Below the pieces are notes generated by a model. It searched no databases, was not told where the DNA came from, and worked only from the letters and a program-made list of their open reading frames with translations. A program made the position numbers and the translations under genes. DNA of 64,000 nucleotides from Streptococcus mitis (GTDB taxonomy: Bacteria; Bacillota; Bacilli; Lactobacillales; Streptococcaceae): the NCBI RefSeq assembly GCF_001281025.1, contig NZ_CP012646.1, forward strand, positions 1,842,345 to 1,906,344. Direction: 5' to 3'. Shown in pieces: positions 56,218 through 64,000 of this stretch (positions are counted from its first letter, which is position 1; each line of letters begins with the position of its first letter).

Positions 56218-57090
56218 TTAGATTTCAAATTTCTTTGATAGTTTGATTTGGATCAGAGAAACAATTCCAATAATTAAGAATAAAATCAAGGCAATTGCAT
56301 TCGCATATCCATATTGATTACTCTTGAAGGCATAGTTATAGACTAAAAGACCAAGAGACGTTGTAGCATTATTTGGGCCACCACTCGTCAAGGCAAAAAT
56401 TTGGTCAAAGGCAGTCAAACCAGACTTAAGAGCTAGGATAAAAACCATAGAAATCGTTGGCAACAAATATGGTAACTCAATTTTCCAAAAAGTTTGTTTG
56501 CTTGTTGCACCATCAATTGATGCCGCCTCCAAAATATCAGATGGAATACTCTGAAGACCAGCAAGAAAGAGAATAATTGGCATTGCTACTCCTTGCCATA
56601 GAAGAACAAAAATAGTTGCTACTACCGCTCCGATCGGTGTTCCTAATAGACTTTCTTGTAAAAAACTAATCCCTAAAATTTTTCCAATCGTTGGAAGACC
56701 ATAGTTGAAGAATTGTTTAAAAATCAAGGAAACTGTCAAACCAGACAAAACCGCCGGGAAAAAGAACCATGCTCTAAAGAAGGTCTGCCCTTTCATCTTA
56801 GAATTTAAGGCTCGAGCGACAACCATCCCAATTGTAATCTCTCCAATAATCAATGCCAGGGTTAAAATCAAAGTAAAAGCAATGGCTGTGAAGAATTTCC
56901 CATCAATCATCAGCAATTTGTAGTTATTCAGACCAACAAATTTATAATTATAGGTCAATCCAGTCCAGTTAGTCAAACTATAGAAAGCACCTTGTACCAT
57001 CGGAAAGTAAAAGAAGATAGCTTGTAATGCAAGCGGGATGAGCAAAAAAGTCCAACCCCAGTATTTATTTAAAATTTTTCGAATAGCCAT
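56218..57090 (-). CDS. rafF: Raffinose ABC transporter permease
   Basis: Membrane permease of 290 residues, MalF type, with six hydrophobic segments and the EAA loop SDILEAASIDGATSKQTFWKIELP. It begins MAIRKILNKYWGWTFLLIPL. It lies 18 bases after rafE. No ATPase gene is present in the cluster. Confidence 0.9.
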   Translation of the reverse strand: MAIRKILNKYWGWTFLLIPLALQAIFFYFPMVQGAFYSLTNWTGLTYNYKFVGLNNYKLLMIDGKFFTAIAFTLILTLALIIGEITIGMVVARALNSKMKGQTFFRAWFFFPAVLSGLTVSLIFKQFFNYGLPTIGKILGISFLQESLLGTPIGAVVATIFVLLWQGVAMPIILFLAGLQSIPSDILEAASIDGATSKQTFWKIELPYLLPTISMVFILALKSGLTAFDQIFALTSGGPNNATTSLGLLVYNYAFKSNQYGYANAIALILFLIIGIVSLIQIKLSKKFEI

Positions 57091-57108
57091 ATCATCTTAA
57101 CTCCTATT

Positions 57109-58359
57109 CTAGTCCAAATCTGCCTTCATTGGATTAAAGAAAGCATTGAGATTGTTTGCCATATTTTTCAGATTTTTATCCATCAAGTAACCTGCACTTA
57201 GATTGAAAAAATCTTCTTCAGAATTCCAGTGTTGGCCCAACCAAACATAATGTTTATCCGTAAATGCTAGTTTAGAAATCTCTGCAAGTGCTGAATCTTC
57301 TTTTTCCTGTACACCTTTCACCGCAACTGGTGATCCATCCACATCATAATATGCTTGCATAGCTTTTGAACTAGTCATATAGCTGATAAATTCTTCGGTT
57401 TCTTTAGGATGTTTGGTAGTAGCTGAAGTTGATAATGCCATGTCCCCTGCACCAACAGTGACTTCTTTTCCTACTTCTTCTCCTGGGAAGGCAAACATCC
57501 CCACATTAAATTTTGGATCCTGTTGATTAATTGCCGCTAATGCCCATGATCCTTGTGGCATCATCAAGGCTTTTTCATTCGAGAATGCTACCACCGCATC
57601 ATTATAAGAGGCACCACGCCATCCATCTTGAGCATTATCCGCCAACAAATCTAGTCGTTCTGCATCTGCTTTTAAAATAGCATCATCTACAGAAATAGAA
57701 TTTGGTTTTGAAAAGCGAAGATAGTTATTAGCTGCGTCTCCACTGCCTGTAATGGTAATGAGAGAAAGTTGGTGATAACCGTTTAATGTCCATCCTTCAT
57801 TGCCTGCAACTGCAAACGGAGAATTCCCACTATCTTTTATCTTTTTAACAATCTCTTGAAACTCTTTAAAAGTCTTCGGTTCCTCAAGTCCTAATTCTTT
57901 AAACTTTGTTTTATTGTAATAGATTCCATAAAGGTTAGCAGTTAAAGGCACACTATAAATCTTGTTATTGATTGCATACTTTTCTGCATAGTCATTCTTA
58001 ATATTCTCAAGATAAGATTTCCCTGTCATATCTGCAAAGTAACCTGCTTTTGCCCACTCCTGAAAATCCATATTTTGAGGATAGATATTAACAATATCTG
58101 GAACATCTCCTGATAAAATCCGAGTCTTCAGAACAATTCCAGCTGCCGGAACAGTCGTCAGTTTTACATCAATAGTAGGATGATCCTTTTCAAAATTATC
58201 TACAATTTTTTGCAAAGTATCCGCCATTTCGGTCTTCTGGTTAAAAAATTCAATCGTTACCTTTCCATCAGTCGATTGATTATTCTGACCACAAGCTGTT
58301 AGACCTAGTAAACTAGCACCAGCGACTAAAAGAAAACCTGCTTTCTTATACCATTTCAT
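57109..58359 (-). CDS. rafE: Raffinose-binding lipoprotein
   Basis: Extracytoplasmic solute-binding lipoprotein of 416 residues. The signal peptide ends in the lipobox LTAC (Cys near residue 23), then GQNNQSTDGKVTIEFFNQKT. Family 1 binding-protein signatures include LYGIYYNKTKFKELGL and MMPQGSWALAAINQ. A GGAGG site precedes the ATG. It follows aga by 34 bases. Confidence 0.9.
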   Translation of the reverse strand: MKWYKKAGFLLVAGASLLGLTACGQNNQSTDGKVTIEFFNQKTEMADTLQKIVDNFEKDHPTIDVKLTTVPAAGIVLKTRILSGDVPDIVNIYPQNMDFQEWAKAGYFADMTGKSYLENIKNDYAEKYAINNKIYSVPLTANLYGIYYNKTKFKELGLEEPKTFKEFQEIVKKIKDSGNSPFAVAGNEGWTLNGYHQLSLITITGSGDAANNYLRFSKPNSISVDDAILKADAERLDLLADNAQDGWRGASYNDAVVAFSNEKALMMPQGSWALAAINQQDPKFNVGMFAFPGEEVGKEVTVGAGDMALSTSATTKHPKETEEFISYMTSSKAMQAYYDVDGSPVAVKGVQEKEDSALAEISKLAFTDKHYVWLGQHWNSEEDFFNLSAGYLMDKNLKNMANNLNAFFNPMKADLD

Positions 58360-58393
58360 TGGAAAGCCTCCTTTATAAATTTATACACCTTTA

Positions 58394-60556
58394 TTATAGT
58401 CTTCTAAAAATATACTGTTTACTCAAAAAATCTCCCTGGGATAAGATAACAGTTAAACCTGCATACATGAGTTCTGCACCTGAGTAAACTACTCCATTTT
58501 CCTGTAATTCATACAGTCCCTCTTCAACCAAATCTTTTAATTTTAAAGTTGTTTCCATGGTCTCTACAACAGATAAAACTCGGACGTAGCTTACAATCGT
58601 TTGATTTCCATAGTTAAATTGTACAGCTACTTCATTGGATTTAGCATCGGGATTGATTAACCTATACTGGTTTCCCAACTGGACTACTGGTCGCAATTCT
58701 TTATACAAGTTCACCTGATTAGCAATCTCAGCTTTCTCTTCATCTGATAAACTTGTCAAATCAAGCTCATATCCCAAATTTCCCATCATTGCTACATGGC
58801 CACGTGTTTCTAATGGTGTCATTCGTCCCATCTGATGATTCGGTACTGCTGAAACATGAGCCCCCATAGAAATGGTTGGATAAAGATAGGATGAACCGTA
58901 TTGAATTGGTAAACGTGCAATAGCATCAGTATTATCACTTGCCCAGACTTGTGGGAAATAGCGCATCATACCAAGATCATTTCGTCCACCACCACCAGAG
59001 CAGGACTCAAAGAGAATATGTCTGTGCTTCTCTGTCAGATAAGAAACGAGTTCATAAAGCCCCAGCATGTACTGATGAGATTGCATCTTTGTCTCTAGAT
59101 AAGTTAATCCATTCCCTAGCTTAGTCATATTACGATTCATATCCCATTTAATGTAATCAATCTCATGATAAGATAGGAGTTCATCTAAAACATTTTTCAA
59201 ATATTCTACTACCTGAGGATTGGCAAGATTAAGTACTAATTGATTCCGAGAATAGGTATGTTCATATCCTGGAACCTGAATAGCCCAGTCAGGATGTTTA
59301 CGATACAAATCGCTATCTACAGAAATCATCTCAGGTTCTAACCAAAGCCCAAACTGCAAACCTCTTTCATGGATAGCTGAAATCAGACTTTCTAGACTTC
59401 CACCCAGTTTTTTCTCATTAACAACCCAATCACCTAAAGCACGATTATCATCAAAACGATTGCCAAACCAACCATCATCTAATACAAAAAGTTCAATGCC
59501 AACTTTCTTAGCTTCATCTGCTAACTCTAACAGTTTTTCTCTCTGAAAATCAAAGTAAGTAGCTTCCCAGTTATTAATTAGAATTGGGCGTTCTTTTGTA
59601 ACAAATTTACTTGGCATAATGTGCTTCAGTATAAAATTCTGACTTTCATGACTAACACCAGTTAATCCCTTATCTGAATAGGTCATTAAAGCTACTGGTG
59701 TTTCGAAGTTTCCCTCAGGGTCTAACTTCCAAGAAAAATTTTCCGGATTAATTCCAATAGCCAGCCGAACTTCATTCAATTGATTCTTTTGAACAAAAGC
59801 TTCAAAGTTTCCACTATACATTAGTTGAATAGCAAACACATTTCCAGCATCCTCTGTGACTCCTTGATCACATAAGAGAAGAGCTGGTGTTTGAGCATGC
59901 CCAGAAGCCCCACGGTTCGAACTAATCGAAAAGATTCCTTGTTCTACCTGTTGACGTCTGACAGTCTTTTCACGAGCATAAGCACCCTGCAGAGTTACGA
60001 TTTCGTAATCTGCAGCTGGAACATCAGCCATAAAAGAAAAATCTTTATGGATGACAACTTCCTGATTACTATTATTTTCCAATTTACTATAGCTAGCAAT
60101 TGTCGAATCATTATTAAAAGCAGTATAATACAAATTCAGACTAAGTTGAGCCTTAGAATCTTCTAACATTAAGGCAAGAGTCTCTGTACCATCCATGCTA
60201 TGTGGAGAAGGTAAACCCTGTGGACCATTCTGACCTTTTAAAATCTTTGCTTCTACAAATCGAAAGTCTGTTACTTCAGTTGCATCATGCTGAAACTGTA
60301 AAGTTGGTTTTCTAAAGTCACCCAAACCATGTTGTCCAAAAATTTGACGTTGAGTATCTAAACTAAAGGTTCGATTAGTAGCCGTTGGATTTCCTGAAAA
60401 GGCATGGTCTCGTTCATAAACACTGTTGGAACCTTTATAGTTCTTAATAGTCTTTCCTAAATGTTTCAAAAGTAAGTAGCCATTTCGATTTTCAATAATC
60501 AAACTTAGATTTTTACTCTCAACATAAAATAGATTATTCTCTATCCTAACTCCCAT
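58394..60556 (-). CDS. aga: Alpha-galactosidase GH36
   Basis: Cytoplasmic glycoside hydrolase of 720 residues, family 36, that removes galactose from raffinose and melibiose. It has the usual beta-sandwich N-terminal part, then the barrel with [13 protein letters not shown], the nucleophile Asp in [12 protein letters not shown] (about residue 475) and the acid/base Asp in [10 protein letters not shown] (about 545), then [14 protein letters not shown]. No signal peptide. It is the first gene of the raf operon, divergent from rafR, with a cre in the shared control region. Confidence 0.93.
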   Translation of the reverse strand: MGVRIENNLFYVESKNLSLIIENRNGYLLLKHLGKTIKNYKGSNSVYERDHAFSGNPTATNRTFSLDTQRQIFGQHGLGDFRKPTLQFQHDATEVTDFRFVEAKILKGQNGPQGLPSPHSMDGTETLALMLEDSKAQLSLNLYYTAFNNDSTIASYSKLENNSNQEVVIHKDFSFMADVPAADYEIVTLQGAYAREKTVRRQQVEQGIFSISSNRGASGHAQTPALLLCDQGVTEDAGNVFAIQLMYSGNFEAFVQKNQLNEVRLAIGINPENFSWKLDPEGNFETPVALMTYSDKGLTGVSHESQNFILKHIMPSKFVTKERPILINNWEATYFDFQREKLLELADEAKKVGIELFVLDDGWFGNRFDDNRALGDWVVNEKKLGGSLESLISAIHERGLQFGLWLEPEMISVDSDLYRKHPDWAIQVPGYEHTYSRNQLVLNLANPQVVEYLKNVLDELLSYHEIDYIKWDMNRNMTKLGNGLTYLETKMQSHQYMLGLYELVSYLTEKHRHILFESCSGGGGRNDLGMMRYFPQVWASDNTDAIARLPIQYGSSYLYPTISMGAHVSAVPNHQMGRMTPLETRGHVAMMGNLGYELDLTSLSDEEKAEIANQVNLYKELRPVVQLGNQYRLINPDAKSNEVAVQFNYGNQTIVSYVRVLSVVETMETTLKLKDLVEEGLYELQENGVVYSGAELMYAGLTVILSQGDFLSKQYIFRRL

Positions 60557-60596
60557 TTACTTCACCTCATCACTTTATTGACTATATTTTATCATC

Positions 60597-60610
60597 TGTA
60601 ATCGCTTTCT
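60597..60610. promoter_or_regulatory. cre site in the aga/rafR control region
   Basis: TGTAATCGCTTTCT matches the cre pattern TGNAANCGNNNNCW exactly. On the minus strand it lies just upstream of a TAAAAT -10 for aga (complement of 60586-60591), where CcpA would block the polymerase. Confidence 0.82.
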
Positions 60611-60663
60611 AAAATAGAAAAATGTCTCAAGAATATGGTAAAATGTTAGGTAGGAGGTGGCAC

Positions 60664-61524
60664 ATGCTAGTTTTTTCAGAATACCAGACTGGAACAATTG
60701 ACCTTTCCCTAAGCTTTTATGGATATGAGGAATGCAAACCTAATTACTCTTTTGGTCCAGCAATTCGAGATACATACGTCCTACATTACATTACCAAAGG
60801 ACAAGGAAAATTTCATTACAAAGGTAAAATTGTTGATTTAAAAGAAGGAGATTTCTTTCTATTAAAACCAGAGGAACTAACCTTTTATCAAGCAGATAGT
60901 AAAGAACCTTGGGCCTACTACTGGTTAGGAATCACTGGAGGGAAAGCTCCTGACTATTTTGCTCTTTCTCAAATTTCTGATCAATCCTATCTCATCCAAT
61001 CTGAAACTTGTCATACCCAGACCACTGCAAAACTCATCTCAGACATTGTCCGCTTCGCTCAGATTACCAAATCAAATGAATTAGCTCAACTCCATATCAT
61101 GGGACAACTCCATGAACTGATGTTTCATCTGGGAACTATTGCTCCCAATCAGAAAAAAAAGAATATTTCATCAACCTACCAACTCTATATTGAATGCAAA
61201 AGATTAATTGATAGTCACTATCCTCAATCACTTACAATTCAAGATTTAGCAAAAGAACTATCCGTTCACAGAAGCTACTTATCAAGCGTATTCAAAGAAT
61301 TTAATACCTTATCACCCAAAGAATACTTACTCTATGTTCGAATGCACCGAGCTAAACAGCTTCTCGAAAATACCCAAGAGTCTATCAAAGTAATTGCATA
61401 TTCGGTAGGTTTTTCAGATCCACTCCATTTTTCAAAAGCTTATAAACAATACTTCAATCAGACTCCAAGTCATACAAGAAAAGAATATTCTCAATACCAA
61501 CTAGTAAGAAAGGAAACACTATGA
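60664..61524 (+). CDS. rafR: AraC family activator of the raffinose operon
   Basis: DNA-binding regulator of 286 residues. An N-terminal cupin-like sugar-sensing domain (YVLHYITKGQGKFHYKGKIV, GDFFLLKPEE) is followed by two HTH motifs (TIQDLAKELSVHRSYLSSVF and IKVIAYSVGFSDPLHFSKAY). The ATG at 60664 has TAGGAGGTGGCAC before it and gives the known RafR length; the ATG 42 bases earlier has none. It is divergent from aga and overlaps birA by four bases. Confidence 0.92.
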   Translation: MLVFSEYQTGTIDLSLSFYGYEECKPNYSFGPAIRDTYVLHYITKGQGKFHYKGKIVDLKEGDFFLLKPEELTFYQADSKEPWAYYWLGITGGKAPDYFALSQISDQSYLIQSETCHTQTTAKLISDIVRFAQITKSNELAQLHIMGQLHELMFHLGTIAPNQKKKNISSTYQLYIECKRLIDSHYPQSLTIQDLAKELSVHRSYLSSVFKEFNTLSPKEYLLYVRMHRAKQLLENTQESIKVIAYSVGFSDPLHFSKAYKQYFNQTPSHTRKEYSQYQLVRKETL

Positions 61525-62456
61525 AATCCTACCAAGCTGTCTACCAGATTCTGACAAAAGAAACCGACTATATCAGCGGAGAAAAAATTGCTGAAGAACT
61601 ATCCTTAAGCCGAACATCAATTTGGAAAGCCATCAAGCGGCTAGAACAAGAAGGTATTGAAATTGATAGCATAAAAAATAGGGGCTATAAACTATTGAAT
61701 GGAGATCTTCTCCTGCCAGACCTTATACAAGAAAATCTCCCAATTACCGTTAATTTTAAGTCAGAAACTAAATCTACCCAAATTGATGCAAAAGAAGCAA
61801 TAGATAGAGGATATGAAACAAACACCCTCTATCTAGCTTCCTATCAAACAGCAGGCCGAGGTCGATTTCAACGTTCTTTCTACTCACCACAAGGTGGCAT
61901 TTATATGACCCTCCATCTTAAACCAAATCTTCCCTATGACAAATTACCATCCTACACACTACTTGTAGCAGGAGCTGTCTACAAAGCCATTAAGAACCTA
62001 ACTTTAATAGATGTCGACATAAAATGGGTCAATGATATCTACCTAAACAATCATAAAATTGGAGGAATCCTTACTGAGGCAATGACGTCTGTAGAAACAG
62101 GCCTAGTCACAGATATCATTATTGGAGTAGGGATCAACTTTACTATTAAAGACTTCCCTCAAGAATTAAAAGAAAAAGCTGCTAGTTTATTCAAAGCTCC
62201 AGCACCTATTACCAGAAATGAATTAATCATTGAAATATGGCGTGCTTTCTTCGAAACACCTGCAGAAGAGCTATTATACCTTTACAAAAAACAGTCATTC
62301 GTTCTAGGAAAAGAAGTTACTTTCACACTAGATCAAAAAGACCACAAGGGACTTGCTAAAGACATCTCTGAAAGTGGTAAACTTTTAGTTCAATGTGATA
62401 ACGGAAAAGAAATTTGGCTAAATAGCGGAGAAATTTCACTCAAGGGTTGGAAGTAA
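61521..62456 (+). CDS. birA: Biotin-protein ligase / biotin repressor
   Basis: Cytoplasmic enzyme of 311 residues with an N-terminal winged HTH (YISGEKIAEELSLSRTSIWK, residues ~15-40) and the ligase core: TAGRGRFQRSFYSPQGGIYM (biotin loop), IKWVNDIYLNNHKIGGILTE and IIGVGINF. It biotinylates carboxylase subunits and may repress biotin genes. The ATG overlaps the rafR stop, which is an odd partner for biotin metabolism, but this order is also found in pneumococcus. Confidence 0.93.
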   Translation: MKSYQAVYQILTKETDYISGEKIAEELSLSRTSIWKAIKRLEQEGIEIDSIKNRGYKLLNGDLLLPDLIQENLPITVNFKSETKSTQIDAKEAIDRGYETNTLYLASYQTAGRGRFQRSFYSPQGGIYMTLHLKPNLPYDKLPSYTLLVAGAVYKAIKNLTLIDVDIKWVNDIYLNNHKIGGILTEAMTSVETGLVTDIIIGVGINFTIKDFPQELKEKAASLFKAPAPITRNELIIEIWRAFFETPAEELLYLYKKQSFVLGKEVTFTLDQKDHKGLAKDISESGKLLVQCDNGKEIWLNSGEISLKGWK

Positions 62457-62540
62457 TAATAAACTAGCACAACCATAAAATCGACAATATATAAAGATTT
62501 TAGCTTTTCTTCAACCCACTACAGTTGACAAAGAGCGCAA

Positions 62541-62590
62541 AAAAACTTCAGATAAGTAATCCAATTAAGTTTTACAAATCTGAAGTTTTT
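62541..62590 (+). terminator. Terminator after birA
   Basis: AAAAACTTCAGAT (62541-62553) pairs perfectly with ATCTGAAGTTTTT (62578-62590). The A tract on the left also lets it act on the minus strand, after the tRNA genes. Confidence 0.82.
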
Positions 62591-62643
62591 ATTCTACTAT
62601 TCTTAAAAATACAAAAAAAGAGAGTTATAAACCCTCATTCAAA

Positions 62644-62731
62644 CGGAGAATAAGGGATTCGAACCCTTGCGCCAGTTACCCGACCTAACGATTTAGCAAA
62701 CCGTCCTCTTCAGCCTCTTGAGTAATTCTCC
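62644..62731 (-). tRNA. tRNA-Ser (GCT)
   Basis: Minus-strand cloverleaf of 88 bases: acceptor GGAGAAT/ATTCTCC, D-arm CTCAAGAGGCTGAAGAG, anticodon loop TTTGCTAAA (GCT), a long variable arm and the T-loop GGTTCGAATCC. The long variable arm confirms a serine tRNA. It is the last of a Gly-Ile-Ser tRNA series. Confidence 0.93.
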
Positions 62732-62737
62732 AATTAA

Positions 62738-62811
<74 letters not shown>

Positions 62812-62846
62812 AAGTTAAAAACTTGGTAATTTGAACAAAGTTCAAA

Positions 62847-62860
62847 GCGGGTGACGAGAA
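62847..62860 (-). pseudogene. 3' remnant of a tRNA-Gly gene
   Basis: Minus-strand TTCTCGTCACCCGC matches the last 14 bases (end of the T-arm and the acceptor 3' strand) of a streptococcal tRNA-Gly. The rest of the gene is missing and 16S rRNA sequence lies directly in front of it. Confidence 0.7.
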
Positions 62861-63137
62861 GTGAGCCGTTACCCCACCAACTAGCTAATACAACGCAGGT
62901 CCATCTGGTAGTGGTGCAATTGCACCTTTTAAGCAAATGTCATGCAACATCTACTCTTATGCGGTATTAGCTATCGTTTCCAATAGTTATCCCCCGCTAC
63001 CAGGCAGGTTACCTACGCGTTACTCACCCGTTCGCAACTCATCCAGAAGAGCAAGCTCCTCCTTCAGCGTTCTACTTGCATGTATTAGGCACGCCGCCAG
63101 CGTTCGTCCTGAGCCAGGATCAAACTCTCATTAAAAG
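62861..63137 (-). rRNA. 16S rRNA gene, 5' fragment only (~275 bases)
   Basis: Minus-strand sequence begins AGAGTTTGATCCTGGCTCAG, runs through the V1-V2 region (AATACATGCAAGTAGAACGC, GGGGGATAACTATTGGAAAC) and stops after GTTGGTGGGGTAACGGCTCA. Then, instead of CAAGGCGACGATACATAGCC, a tRNA-Gly 3' end follows. The remaining ~1270 bases, the 23S and the 5S genes are absent. The 5' edge is approximate. This is either a real deletion between rRNA and tRNA genes or an assembly collapse. Confidence 0.93.
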
Positions 63138-63289
63138 TTTGAGTTCTCACTCATTTCTGTCACTGACAGATTTATTGTTTTTTCATTGTTCAGTACTACA
63201 ACCTTAGTTGTAGTGCCCTGCACATTGGTTCGTCTTGTTCAGTTTTCAAAGGTCTTTGTCACTTACTTCTCTCAAGTGACAACTATATT

Positions 63290-63318
63290 AGTATATCACA
63301 GCCGCTTTCGCTTGTCAA
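63290..63318 (-). promoter_or_regulatory. rRNA operon promoter
   Basis: TTGACA (complement of 63313-63318), 17 bases, TATACT (complement of 63290-63295). The 150-base leader between it and the 16S start contains the paired words ACTACAAC/GTTGTAGT and CTGTCAGTGACAG, which belong to rRNA processing or antitermination. Confidence 0.85.
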
Positions 63319-63376
63319 CACTTTTTTGAAACTTTTTTAATCTTTTTTCATCAAGTGTGCCATCCGCAACATACCA

Positions 63377-63448
63377 TAGTCCGTACGGGATTCGAACCCG
63401 TGTTACCGCCGTGAAAAGGCGGTGTCTTAACCCCTTGACCAACGGACC
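63377..63448 (-). tRNA. tRNA-Glu (TTC)
   Basis: Minus-strand cloverleaf of 72 bases: acceptor GGTCCGT/ACGGACT, D-loop TGGTCAAGGGGTTAAGACA, anticodon loop CTTTTCA (TTC), T-loop GGTTCGAATCC. It precedes the rRNA promoter, as in other streptococci. Confidence 0.94.
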
Positions 63449-63497
63449 AGAGTTGTTATTTTCAACTCTTACTATTATACAGACTTTTTCTGACTTG

Positions 63498-64000
63498 TCA
63501 ACTACTTTTTTGAACTTTTCTAATTAATTTTACAACAGCTTCCGTTCGAGCTGTATGTGGGAACATATCGACCTACTGGATATAATGAAGATCATAGACT
63601 TCTACTAAGCGTACTAAATCACGAGCCAAGGTCGAAACATTGCAAGAAATATAGACCATCTTTTCTGGTACATAGGTAAGAATAGTATCTAATAACTTAT
63701 CGTCCAGACCTGTACGTGGTGGATCCACAATCAGAGCATCTGCTCGGTAGCCTTCCTTATACCAGCGAGGAATAATCTCTTCTGCCGTTCCAGCTTCATA
63801 ATGAGTATTGTCAAATCCCATTCTTTTAGCATTTCGCTTGGCATCTTCAATAGCTTCTGGAATAATATCCATACCTCTGAGTGTTTTAACTTTCTTTGCG
63901 AAGGCAAATCCAATCGTTCCAACTCCACAATAAGCATCAATCAAATGGTCTTCTTTATTTACATCCAAGGCTTTTACCGCCTCATTATAAAGAACTTCTG
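63498..64000 (-). pseudogene. rlmD: 23S rRNA uracil-5-methyltransferase (RlmD/RumA type), premature stop, partial
   Basis: The C-terminal part of a TrmA/RumA-type methyltransferase that uses S-adenosylmethionine; its N-terminal part lies beyond the right edge. [19 protein letters not shown] is the cofactor site, [16 protein letters not shown] follows, and the catalytic Cys is in [18 protein letters not shown] at 63573-63575 follows DLHYIQ. The same frame then continues VDMFPHTARTEAVVKLIRKV to a TGA at 63498. That lost part holds HTxRTE, whose Glu is the base of the reaction in RumA. The truncated protein should be inactive unless the stop is read through. Confidence 0.85.

Noticed and set aside
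60622..60663. Earlier ATG for rafR
   Set aside because: It lacks a ribosome site, while the ATG at 60664 has TAGGAGGTGG and gives the family's usual length.

Overview
The window is chromosomal DNA of a mitis-group Streptococcus, closest in content to S. pneumoniae / S. mitis. The evidence is three BOX repeats, the order of many recognisable pneumococcal genes (sus operon, mgrA, Asp23 cluster, cclA, trp operon, teichoic-acid sugar genes, exoA, xpt-pbuX, galKT/galR, nmlR-adh, czcD/sczA, pnuC, proWX-proV, tacL, raf operon, birA), and the 5' end of a 16S rRNA gene with mitis-like sequence. Named genes are assigned by recognising protein motifs and neighbourhood, not by a search.

Layout. 1-1842: AI-2E-type transporter (partial) and a DUF308 membrane protein with a putative papain-like tail. 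2594-5904: an Rrf2-regulated operon whose last two genes are broken. 5969-11575: sucrose uptake and hydrolysis (susR, X, T1, T2, H). 11939-13417: Mga-like regulator. 13703-15651: envelope-stress cluster (GlsB, AmaP, DUF2273, Asp23, CsbD). 15767-16070: transposase relic. 16597-17256: competence prepilin peptidase. 17228-25375: tryptophan biosynthesis, with a second trpB and two T-box leaders. 25383-27347: teichoic-acid amino-sugar genes. 27532-31009: heterodimeric ABC exporter. 31170-35908: DUF421/DUF3290 pair, exoA, and guanine-riboswitch-controlled xpt-pbuX. 36418-40263: Leloir genes. 40331-43577: thiol-stress (nmlR-adh) and zinc-efflux (czcD/sczA) modules. 44271-48960: a foreign island holding pieces of an IS6 element and a lactococcal-type plasmid, followed by a GC-rich ECF vitamin-type transporter; it interrupts pnuC. 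49195-52120: osmolyte/choline transporter and MarR. 52265-61524: tacL, gtfA and the raffinose operon with rafR. 61521-62456: birA. 62644-63448: tRNAs and a truncated 16S gene. 63498-64000: rlmD with a premature stop.

How it works together. The region is dominated by carbohydrate import controlled by local regulators (SusR, GalR, RafR) and CcpA-type cre sites. Both sugar ABC importers lack an ATPase gene and must borrow one from elsewhere. Tryptophan supply appears to be sensed twice by tRNA-Trp through two T-boxes that may lie on one transcript. Several genes are decaying (alpha/beta hydrolase, SDR, pnuC, SnoaL-like, plasmid genes, rlmD). The most unusual points are the mosaic plasmid/ECF island, the tandem T-box arrangement, the 16S fragment joined to a tRNA-Gly end, and the membrane-anchored papain-like protein.
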